Below are positions 1 to 12,000 of a stretch of 64,000 nt of DNA, one piece after another. The DNA is from Mesostigma viride (taxonomy: Eukaryota > Streptophyta > Mesostigmatophyceae > Mesostigmatales > Mesostigmataceae): NCBI GenBank assembly GCA_009746045.1, contig RPFO01000189.1, forward strand, positions 150,800-214,799. Reading direction: 5' to 3'. Every line of letters starts with the position of its first letter. Position 1 is the first letter of the stretch. The position numbers were made by a program, and so were the translations under genes. The notes beneath the pieces are model-generated. The model ran no database searches and was not told where the DNA came from. It was given only the letters and a program-made list of their open reading frames with translations.

Positions 1-3000
1 CTACCTCTGCACTTGTGCAAAGGCACAATTCGTAAGTAACAAAATGCATGCACATGCAATACTAGAAACCATGGGGTGCATACAACCATGGGGTGCATAC
101 AAGTGCAGGAACGCTGCTTGCAAAACACACACTGGGGCTATCCCCGCACACGGCTCGGTACCTTGGCACTGGACCATCCCCCTTTCACATCATCCTGACT
201 CTCATCCGACCCACCTGGCACTGGTTCAACTTCAAAACTTGCAAAATGCTTCAACCTTCCACCCACCATGTACTGGTACACCTCCCCCCGCACCTTGCAC
301 TGGTTGACGTTCCCATTCATTTTTGCCTTGATTTGTAATTGACCTCCCCACCCCTCATTTTGGACTGGGTGAACTCCCGTGCACCCCGTTAACACACCTC
401 ATGCCAGTTGACCTCCCCGTTTGTTCCTATGGAGCCCTCACTGCTCACCCTGTGCTGGTTGACTAACCCACCGTGTGCTGGTTGACCTCCCCATTCCTTT
501 TGTTCTAGTTCCTATATGACCTCCTTCCCACCCACCTCGTGCTGGTTCGCTAACCCACCTTGTACTGGTTCACCTCCAGTCGCGTGTTTTCCGCCACCTT
601 CTCCAACTCCTTTCGTGCGATCTGTGCCGCCTTCTCCATCTCCTCCAGGTGCGCGCGCTTGACGTCCGCCAGCTGCAACAACAACTGGGACAGCTCCTCG
701 GCCTGCGCCCGCTTGGCCACGGCTTCCGCGTCGGCCAGCTCGCGCAGCCCTGCGATCGTCTGCTCGGCGGCGGCGGTGCGCTGGTTGGCTTGCTCCAGCT
801 CCAATGCGGCCTGGTTATGGTGTAGGGTTTAGACACAAATACACACCAGAATGGTTACCCTGCGGCACAGTGAAGGAATCCGAACAGGAACCCATGACGC
901 GGCATCTAAAGGAAGAGCCCATCAGCAGGTGCAGGATATGGCCGCGCGGGATGTGGCCGGGAGATTTGCGAAGCGCATGTGGGCGTATGCAAGGTCTGTG
1001 CGCAAGCTCGTTCCGCAGGAAGCCAGAGGGGCACCAGGGAAGGGAGCGACAGGGAGGATGGGCCAGAACGCGCATGTCTCCAAGCAGGCAGGGATGCAGG
1101 GCCGGGAACGCGCGCGCGGTCCAACAAGGGGAATGGGTAAAGGCGCCGCTGGAAGCGATACTCTGCAGGAGACGGGTTCTGACATGTTTTTTTACCAGGG
1201 CTGATGTGTGGTTGCTCACCTGCTCGCGCATGGCCGTGTGCTGTCCGCCATGTTCACCCGACAGATTTGCCTAATCGACTTTAATCGGCACAGCTTCCCA
1301 CCTGCTAGGATCACATGTTTCAGACCCAGCTGCTCCTGCGTGGCTGTGCATGCTTGCGTCAAAGATCGCCCCACGAGGAAGCAACTGCACGGCCCCCACC
1401 AGCTTCTGTGCTGTGGCCAGCATTAGAATTCAATACCCATCTCTTTCTCTGTATCGCTTCTGTTTCCTTCACATGCATTTATCTAACCAACATCAATACC
1501 TCAATACCCACCTGTTTCTGTGCGGCGGCCATCTCTGCCTCCATCGCGGCGCACCGCTTGTTGGCCGCTCCATTCTCCGTGCGCAGTTTCTCCATCTCGT
1601 AGCCCAGCCGGGTGACGTCCGCCAGCTGCGACTTGAGGACGATCACTTCGCGCTTCTTCTCCTCCAGCGTCTGGTGGGGGGGTTGTTCGGGAAGTATGGT
1701 GCAGGAATATGTAAGAACAAGACGATGCCTGGAAAGATATGGAAGAAGCACCTCACGCCCCTTCTCCTCCCGCGATTGCCGGAAAAAGTTGGGAAGGAGG
1801 GAGAAGATGATGTGCAGGAATATAAATGTGCGGGACAAAGCACCGGGGGCAGAAGCCAGGGCAATGATCTTCTCGATCAGGGCAGGTGCAACACAAATAC
1901 GCCCACCCCCTGCTAGCAAGCAGCTTCCTTGGTCCATCCAGGAACAGCCTGGCGAGCATCCGTGGCAGTAAGACGATGCGAAAACCCTGACAAGGCGCCC
2001 CCAGGCTAGACTAAACTCTCTACCCCACTTGGAAAGGGGGAGATCTCACCGAGCCCAGGTATGGATGACCTCCTCACCCCCAAGTGCCACACAGCGGACA
2101 CCTCTGCAGCCCGCTCACGCTGTTCGCCTCCTTCCACATGCTACTCACGCTGTTGGCCTCCTTCCACTGCTGCTTCCACCGCTGCTTCTTCTTGCGCTTG
2201 TTCTCCAGCAGATTGTACAGCCGCCGCTCCTGCGCCGCCAGCTCCTCGCGCTCCCTGTCCACCAGCGCCTGCTGCTCTTCTTGCGTCCGCACCGCCGCCA
2301 GCATGCGCTCCATGGCACCGTCCGCCTCCAACCTGCTGGTGTCCACCAGCGCCTGAAGCGCGTCGTGTTCTGCTTGCAGCCGGCTCAGCTGCTGCCACAC
2401 GCGGGACAGCTCCTCGCGACACATGGCATCCTGCCGCGCCGCCATCTCCACCTGGGCCGACAGCTGGGCTGCCTGCTGCGTCAGCTCGTTCAGGCGCACC
2501 TTGTCGGCCACCACCTGGGAGCGGTTGGCGGAAAGGTCGCCTGCCAGGGGGGGGGGATGCAGAAGGGCGAAGGAGGGCGAAGGAGGGCGAAGGAGGGCGA
2601 AGGAGGGCGAAGGAGGGCGAAGGAGGGTAAAGGAGGGCAAAGGAGGGTGAAGGAGGCAAGGGAGGGCGAAGGAGGGCGAAAATGGTTGAAAGAGGGGAGA
2701 CGGGAATGAGTGGGCATTGTCAGCATAAAGGCGGCCCACAGCCACAAATGGTGGCAACCACGTGCCGCAAGTGTCCTGCACACAAGATGTGGCATAAAAA
2801 ACATACATCATTGTGGGACAAGCCATACCATGGGGAGGAAGAAGAAAGCCGTCACCCACGCAGGCAAATACCAGGCAGCCATGCCTAGCCATCCTCGAGA
2901 GAACGACTGTGGCAAACAGGGATCCGTGTCTGATACCTACTTACAACCTGCACTTGACTCAACCTGCCTCCAAACCACGCGGAGCACCACCACTAGACCA

Positions 3001-6000
3001 TGCCACTACCATGCCATTCTACGCTTGCCGTGTTTGCCCACGTATGTGCTAGACCACGGCCCCCGGTATGCTATTCAATGCACGTTCCGTCTTGGTGGGC
3101 GTTACCTACCTTGTGTGTGCTGCAGCACTGGCAGCTCATCCTCCACTTCCTTGGCCAACCACACTAGGCCACATGCTCGCACCTAAATGCTAGCCCTACA
3201 GCCTGTCCATGCCTCTACCTTGCGGCCTGGCATGTGTGCGCTGCAGTGCTGCCAGCTCGTCCTCTGCTTCCTTGGCTACCCATACGAGTTATACCACCAC
3301 CAATATTGTCGACACTCTACACCACGCCCCCACCCCGTCTCTTGGCATGTGCGTTTACCCACCCTGTCTCTTGGCATGTGCGTTTACCCACCCTGTCTCT
3401 TGGCACGTGCGCTTACCCACCCCGTCTCTTGGCATGTGCATTTACCCACCCCATCTCTTGGCATGTGCATTTACCCACCCCGTCTCTTGGCATGTGCGTT
3501 TATCCACCCCGTCTCTTGGCATGTGCGTTTACCCACCCCGTCTCTTGGCATGTGCGTTTACCCACCCCGTCTCTTGGCATGTGCGTTTACCCACCCTGTC
3601 CCTTGGCATGTGCGTTTACCCACCTTGCGTCTTGGCGTGTGCGCGCTGCAGCTTTTCCAGCTCGTCCTCTGCCTCCGTGGCGCGCTGCTCCGCCGCGTCG
3701 CGCATGCGGGAGATGTCCGCCACGCGGTCGTTGGCCGCCGACAGGCCCACCTGGGGGGGGGGGGGGGGGGGGGGGGGTAGAGCAGAACATACAGGAGGGG
3801 TGTCAGAGGACAGGGGACAGGGGAGAGGGGAGAGGGGACAGGGCACAGGGGGCAGGGGACAGGGGACAGGGGACAGGGGACAGGGGACAGGGGACAGGGG
3901 ACAGGGGACAGGGGACAGGGGACAGGGGACAGGGGACAGGGGACAGGGGACAGGGGACAGGGGACAGGGGACAGGGGAGTAAGGCCAGAGAAGCTACAGG
4001 GGACAGGGGACAGGGGACAGGGGACAGGGGACAGGGGACAGGGGACAGGGGACAGGGGACAGGGGACAGGGGACAGGGGACAGGGGACAGGGGACAGGGG
4101 ACAGGGGACAGGGGACAGGGGACAGGGGACAGGGGACAGGGGACAGGGGACAGGGGACAGGGGACAGGGGACAGGGACAGGGGACAGGGGACAGGGGACA
4201 GGGGACAGGGGACAGGGGACAGGGGACAGGGGACAGGGGACAGGGACAGGGGACAGGGGACAGGGGACAGGGGACAGGGGACAGGGGACAGGGGACAGGG
4301 GACAGGGGACAGGGGACAGGGGACAGGGGACAGGGGACAGGGGACAGGGGACAGGGGACAGGGGACAGGGGACAGGGGACAGGGACAGGGGACAGGGGAC
4401 AGGGGACAGGGGACAGGGGACAGGGGACAGGGGACAGGGGACAGGGACAGGGGACAGGGGACAGGGGACAGGGGACAGGGGACAGGGGACAGGGGACAGG
4501 GACAGGGGACAGGGGACAGGGGACAGGGGACAGGGGACAGGGGACAGGGGACAGGGGACAGGGGACAGGGGACAGGGGACAGGGGACAGGGGACAGGGGA
4601 CAGGGACAGGGGACAGGGGACAGGGGACAGGGGACAGGGACAGGGGACAGGGGACAGGGACAGGGGACAGGGGACAGGGGACAGGGGACAGGGGACAGGG
4701 GACAGGGGACAGGGGACAGGGGACAGGGGACAGGGGACAGGGGACAGGGGACAGGGGGCAGGGGACAGGGGACAGGGGACAGGGGACAGGGGACAGGGGA
4801 CAGGGGACAGGGGACAGGGGACAGGGGACAGGGGACAGGGGACAGGGGACGGGGACAGGGGACAGGGGACGGGGGACAGGGGACAGGGGACAGGGGACAG
4901 GGGACAGGGGACAGGGGACAGGGGACAGGGGACAGGGGACAGGGGACAGGGGACAGGGGACAGGGGACAGGGGACAGGGGACAGGGGACAGGGGACAGCG
5001 GACAGGGGACAGGGGACAGGGGACAGGGGACAGGGGACAGGGACAGGGACAGGGGACAGGGGACAGGGGACAGGGGACAGGGGACAGGGGACAGGGGACA
5101 GGGGACAGGGGACAGGGGACAGGGGACAGGGGACAGGGGACAGGGGACAGGGGACAGGGGACAGGGGACAGGGGACAGGGGACAGGGGACAGGGGACAGG
5201 GGACAGGGGACGGGGGACAGGGGACAGGGGACAGGGGACAAGAGCAACAAGCAAGATATACGTGTTTAGAGGGTGGGACAAGCATAATGAGCAGGCACAG
5301 AGAGAATATGTTCAGGCAGAACAAAAAACAGGAATTCACTCCATATTCAAGACATGTGTATATTACCCTACCGCCTGGCCCACACCCTCACCCTGCCAGT
5401 TCTCCTTCCCCTGGTCCACCACCCTCCCCCCTCCCCCCTCCCCCCTCCTCCCTTCACCTAATCCGCTTCCTAGCCCCTCACGTGGCCCATATTCAGCCCA
5501 CCCCACCCGCTAGACCTTTCTCCTCACTCTGCACTCTCCCTCCCCCCCTCACGTGGTAGACCTTCTGCCCTACCTCGCCTGGTAGACCTTCTGCGCCCCC
5601 TCACCTGGTAGACCTTCTGCCCCCCCTCACCTGGTAGACCTTCTGCCCCCCCTCACCTGGTAGACCTTTTGCCCCCCGTCACCTGGTAGACCTTCTGCCC
5701 CCCCTCACCTTGTAGACCTTCTGCCCCCCCTCACCTGGTAGACCTTCTGCCCCCCCCTCACCTGGTAGACCTTCTGCCCCCCCTCACCTGGTAGACCTTC
5801 TGCCCCCCCTCACCTAGTAGACCTTCTGCCCCCCCTCACCTGGTAGACCTTCTGCCCCAGCTCACCTGGTAGACCTTCTGTCCCCCCTAACCTGGTAGAC
5901 CTTCTGCCCCAGCTCACCTGGTAGACCTTCTGCCCCCCCTCACGTGGTAGACCTTCTGCCCCAGCTCACCTGGTAGACCTTCTGCCCCCCCTCACCTGGT

Positions 6001-9000
6001 AGACCTTCTGCGAGTGCGCCGCGTCGCGCTTCATCCCTGCGCGCTCGGCCGCCGCCTCCTTGAGCTTGGCCTTGAGCGCCTCCACCTCCTCCGCCGCAAC
6101 CGCAAGCGACTCCTCGCACGCATTCTCCACGTCCGAGCAGCGCGCCGCCCAGCGCTCAGCGTCCGCACGCGCGGTGGCCAGCTCCTTCTCGCACTCTTCC
6201 AGTTGGGTGGTCAGCTTGGCCTGCGCCTTCTCCGCCAGCTGGCGCCGGCGAGGGAGGAGATGGGGGGCAGGGTGACAGGGGGGGGGAAGGGGGGGGCAGA
6301 GAAAGTCGGGGGCAGGGGGGGGGCAGAGTGAGTGGGGGAGTGGGGGAGGAAAGAAGAGGAGTGGGGGGGAAGCGGGGCAGAGGGGGGAGGGGGGCACATT
6401 AGCGGAGCAGAGGGAGAGCAGTGGGGGAGGCCGGCAGAGTGGCGGTAGTGCAAGAAACAGGTGGCAAATCAGCAACGCTAATCAATATATTTAAGCCATC
6501 AGTAGTGATGATAGTGCTCAGTGCCTCACAAACATCGGTGCTGTGGTGGGGAGACCACAAGAAGCTTCATCCCACACCCAGCTGCATCTCCTACAAACCT
6601 TATTCCACCTTCAGTAAGTCCGCAACGATCCGTACCTCCACTTTCACCTCCCTGCTGGCTGGATACCATCTCACCACATTTTGGCCCTCATTTCATCATC
6701 AGCTTCATCCCGCTCTGGGTACGCCACACCTCCTCACTCTTAAACTCACCCTACCTGATGCTCAATGAACTGTGCCTCCTTTCTCCCTGTATGAACTCCT
6801 CTGCTTCTGACCTTCATCTTAAACTGACCTCCATCGCTTATTCCACTTCCTCTATTACTACCGCCCATCCTACACCAACCTTCGTGCATTCTCACCTTCA
6901 TCTTGTACTCGATGAGGCGCGCCTCCTTCTGCGTGGCCTCGGCCTGCTTGGACTGGTCGCGGTGCTCCACCACGCGCTGCAGCGACTCGGCCACCATCTT
7001 GTCTACTGCCGCACGCATCGCCATCACCTCCTCCGACGCCTCGCTGGCGGATGCACACGCATACATGGGTACAACACATGCCCCCGTTGACAAAGAGAGG
7101 TTGGAAGAGGTCACAAAAATGCGTGTGCAGAGGCCCACATGGCAGGAAGGGGGGGGGAGGCAGGGACGAGCGGCCGACCGAGGAGACAGCGGGGCTAGGA
7201 GACACACGAGGTGGGGTAGCCGTTCTAAAGTAGGTTTGCACGCGTTTGGGAGGGTGGTGCGAAAACATGGGTAAGGGCGGGGCAGATGGGGGCATGCACA
7301 CTGTTCAACTGTGACATCAACTGCATGCTCATTTCTCTCAGGAAACGCAGGTGGCAATTGGAAGTCTGCAACCCTATCATGTGCAGAGAAAGAAGCATAC
7401 CATGCCAAGGTGGGTGGAACCACAAATTGGGGCACTGCTCCAAAATGAAACAACTAAATAGGACAGCAGATGTGGCTGACGCCCTTTTTTACTTGCTACC
7501 ACCACCACAAGCATGGGAAAGTGCTGCGAATATCTCGATTACCTGCTGATGGTAAGGATTAACCCATCCAACATGATCCACCAAACCAAACAAGTCCACT
7601 GAGCATACTCTGGACCACAGTGCCATGGCTGGTTGGCCCGTACAACAGCATCCGATAAGCCAAAGGAAGCAATTCCTTGGCCAGCCAAACCAGTCAACAG
7701 AACACTGAAGCCAGAGAACAAGGAAGCCAGAAAGGAACAGAGCATGCCAAGCAGTCATCGCGTAGTGCTGGCACACGCACCGCAGCTCTCGCTCCATGCG
7801 TGTGTTCTCCGCCAGCAGCCGCGCGTTGTCCGAAAACACCTTGTTCTGCGGACAGCACAACCGCATGCACACAGCCCCTTGTTGTTTCATGGGAATGGTA
7901 GCTACAGAAACTAAACCGCCCATTAATGGGCACTACCTGCGCGGTAAAACGCGCATAGTAGCATACTTTTAGCCTGCATTCCATCACATGCAAGTTTAGA
8001 GGCTTGTCGCATTGACAAGCACGTGTCACGATGTCTTGTGAGGGGGAACAAGGGCGTGCGGTGTGTCTTGTGAGGGGGCCGGGCAGGGTCACAGAACAAA
8101 CAGCCATCCTTATGCTGGGGAGGCAGGCATGGGAAATAACCTTTTGGGGTGGACAGCACCCAAATCGGTTCATAGAGGTTACACCACTCATACTGCTGGT
8201 GAGAGTAGGCAGCTACCCAAAACCACGTCACCTTCCAACAGTGTTTCGATTAGTGGCGATACACCGCCAAATGTGGCGGTGTGGCACTTTTTTTGGCAAA
8301 ATGTGGCGTTGCCACCCTATTTGACAAGGCCCCCAAGAAGCCACAAATTGGCCGTGCTGTTCTACTTTCTAGTTTCGTTTCGCCACAGAGTGGCCGTGCC
8401 TGAAGTTCACTCTAGTACAGGTTACGCCACAATTGGCAGTGTCAGCCGAACTTCCGGCCGGCGTTCCGCCACGAATCTCCCTTTAGAAAAGTGCAACAGT
8501 GCATACCGCTTAGTGCATGTTAGTAGCGCCAAGTGGCCCGCTGGCCGCTGGACAGGCTGGGCACTGAGCAGTGACTACCGTAGTGAGCTAGACCGGTGCA
8601 GTGTGCAGTGAGCTAGGTAGAATTGTATTAGAAGAATCAACCAAAGTCTTGTCCAATCAAAATCATCGTCTTCGGAGCAGTGTCTTAGAGACGACAGTAT
8701 CCTCGAATCCATCGTCGAGAATGGGGACCGAATCGTTGCGACAACGATATAAAAAAGTACGAAAAAGTACGCAAAAGTACGAACACAAGCGAGCAAGTGC
8801 GGCAAAATGCGTCGAACTGAGGATTAATCTACACGGGCGGCCGGCAGGCAGAGACCCGCCCTGTATACTCAGCCAGTACGGCGCCGCGCCGCGCTGACCC
8901 CGCCGTTCTACTTCCAATGAATGGTTGGAAAGCCAGCCCGCCACACGTGGCCGTGCCAAGCCCAATTTTAATTTGCTTAAAGCCACACATTGGCCGAGTC

Positions 9001-12000
9001 AACGGAAGTTTTTGTAGTTCAAAACGCCACAAGTGGCCTAGCGCCACTAGCAACAAAAACCTTAATCGAATCACTGCCTTCCAACCCACTGTCCTTCAAA
9101 GTTTATACAAATGCGCACTGCAACTGACTGAATTATGGTCTTCCAACAAAGGCAACTCTCTCGCAAGCTGCATCCAGAGGGCATGCTTAACAGCCTCCCA
9201 AGAAAAACGTGGGCAGAAATACACAGGGACCATGAGCTCAATAACCTGCCGCAGGCGCGTAACCGTACCGTCACCGCACCTAGCTCTGCACAGGCTTTTT
9301 GCATGCAGCAGCAGCAGCGGCATGAAGACAGCCTAGCCTCCGGTATGCCTTCATGCCAAGCCCCGTATCCATGCCACAAGCATTACCACGGGCCCCTGTG
9401 GGTCTCGTGCCTCGACATCAGCGCGGTGTTGGCGCACAGTAAGAGCTATTGCCTCGCCAACCCTACCACATGGCCACTTGGTTGCATGGCACGCACCTCC
9501 TCGAGTGAGAAATCTCGCAGCTTTAGTGTCCTACGCACCGCTACAGTGTCCTTTGTGATGCTGTTGTGACCTACGTACCGCCTCGAGCGAGAACTTGGCC
9601 TTGAGCGCGACATTCCACAGCTTCTGGTAAAGCCTGGTGGGCAAACAGGGCAAGGGTGGATGCGAGGGAAGCGGGGGGCATGCCCATGCGGCACGTATTC
9701 AGTGGCAGGGTCAGTCTATATCCTGAAGCTTGTCCTAGTCAGAGAAAACATACCGAAGAAGGGCTAACAACAGCCGAAATACGTAAGAACTAACGAGGCA
9801 CAGGGTAGAGTGACCAGCTGTGCTCCTCGCACGCCAATAGGAAACAACACTCATAATTAATCATAATTACGTCTGGCTAATGTTCCAACAGGAAACTCAT
9901 AATGCTCTGTCAGCGTAAAGCTAGCCGGCAGCACACAGCACTGCCTCTGAAAACCAAACACCTGGCAATCCTATTGTTCAATCCTTGGATGCCAGCAGAC
10001 AGCCACACTCACCCCCACATGAGCGGCACTCACCCCCACATGAGCGTTTCAGTTGTATATGTTCTATTACGACGACTACGACGACTCTCACCCCCCCACG
10101 ACCGGTCCACTAGGACTGGCTGGACTCGTATTATAGACGGTGGCCACCCACCCACCCACGAGCAGTGCACGAGGAGTTTATGGACGGTTGCCACCCACCC
10201 ACCCACGAGCGGTGCACGAGGAGTTTATGGACGGTTGCCACCCCCCCCCCACGAGCGGTGCACGAGGAGTTTATAGACGGTTGCCACCCACCCACCCACC
10301 CACGAGCAGTGCACGAGGAGTTTATGGACGGTTGCCACCCACCCACCCACGAGCAGTGCAGGAGGAGTTTATGGACGGTTGCCACCCACCCACCCACGAT
10401 TACAGACGGTTGCCACCCACCCACCCACGAGCAGTGCACGAGGAGTTTATGGACAGTTGCCAACCACCTCCCCACGAGCGGTGCACGAGGAGTTTAGAGA
10501 CGGTTGCCACCCACCCACCCACGAGCAGTGCACGAGGAGTTCATGGACGGTTGCCACCCACCCACCCACCCACGAGCAGTGCACGAGGAGTTTATAGACG
10601 GTTGCCACCCACCCACCCACCCACGAGCAGTGCACGAGGAGTTTATGGACGGTTGCCACCCACCCACCCACGAGCAGTGCACGAGGAGTTATGGACGGTT
10701 GCCACCCACCCCCCCACGAGCGGTGCACGAGGAGTTTATGGACGGTTGCTACCCACCCACCCACGAGCGGTGCACGAGGAGTTCATGGACGGTCGCCACC
10801 CACCCCCCCACGAGCAGTGCACAAGGAGTTTATAGACAGTTGCTACCCACCCCCCCACGAGTGGCAGCGACGCCTTGCGGCCCATCAGCACATGCCCTAC
10901 TGCGGTCGCATCGCATCGCCACCCACCCCCACACGAGCGGCAGCAGTGCCTTGCGGTCGCGCGCTGGCTGCAGCACGTCATGGATCATCTCGTGGAAGCC
11001 CAGGCTGGCGCACGCCACCGCGTCATGATGATGGTGGCGCCACCGTGGTCCCCAGGTGGCACAGATCATTTGGCGAATGGCGCCACGTCATTATGATGGG
11101 GGAGCGGTCGCCGTGAAGGGCCGCAACAGGGGAGAAGAATGGCAAGGTTTAAAGTGAGATAACGGGCCTTGGCATGGTGAGATCGCGAGCCTTTGCATGA
11201 TGGACTCCACAGGTGGTGAGATCGCGAGCCTTTTCATGATGGACTCCACAGGCAGACGCATGAGGCAGGGATCGAATCCGACAATCAGCGGGAACATCAG
11301 CAAGCGCAACCCGAGGGTGGCGTGCTGGCTGGTTGCGCCCATGCGGGAGCCAGCAGCAGCGTGGAAGCGACGCAGGCGGGGCCATGGCAGTGCTGCACTG
11401 CTGTGGGCTTTGGCAAAAGCTCGGCCACCGAAGTGATGGCAATGCACAGGATGCGGATGGGGATGGGTGATGGACATGTACACAACCGGTGAGTTGGCAG
11501 GCCCAGCATGCAGCTATTGGACAAGGCCATCCTCGTTCCTATATACCAACCAATGCTACGACTAGCAACAAGAAGGCTTCTGCGCCAAAGGTGGCCTGGC
11601 GTCCTAAGTGCTGCCACCCCACACGTGATGGATGGCATATACCCCAACCGACACACAGGTGAATGGAGTACAACTGCAAGCAAAACAATGAGGATGTGGA
11701 TCTTCCCATCCTGCACTCTGGGTGGCCAAAGTACGAGCATGTTCCATACGCAAATGTCAACGGAAACGGAATGGCGTGCGCACCTGGCGGGATCCACAAG
11801 CAGCATGCGGCATGCATTTACAGCACGCGGCATCCACAAGCAGCACGCGCCGATGCTATGCAATCACTCTCTTCTGCTCGCGCCACCCTGCCACCCTGCG
11901 CAATGCGTGGTACCCACAGAAGCCACGCATGCGACGTCCTGCCACCTACACCGCTAACTGCCACTCGTACTGCTTACTGCCACCTCTCACAGTGGCGAGA

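Noticed and set aside
3234-5513. Very long ORFs on both strands across the GGGGACA array
   Set aside because: A 7-bp stop-free unit is open in all frames; the predicted Gly-Asp-Arg or Cys-Pro-Leu repeats have no coding support.
10130-10870. Coding repeats (HPPTHERCTRSLWTVAT type)
   Set aside because: Open in several frames on both strands; the repeats lie inside an intron and derive from a splice-donor region.
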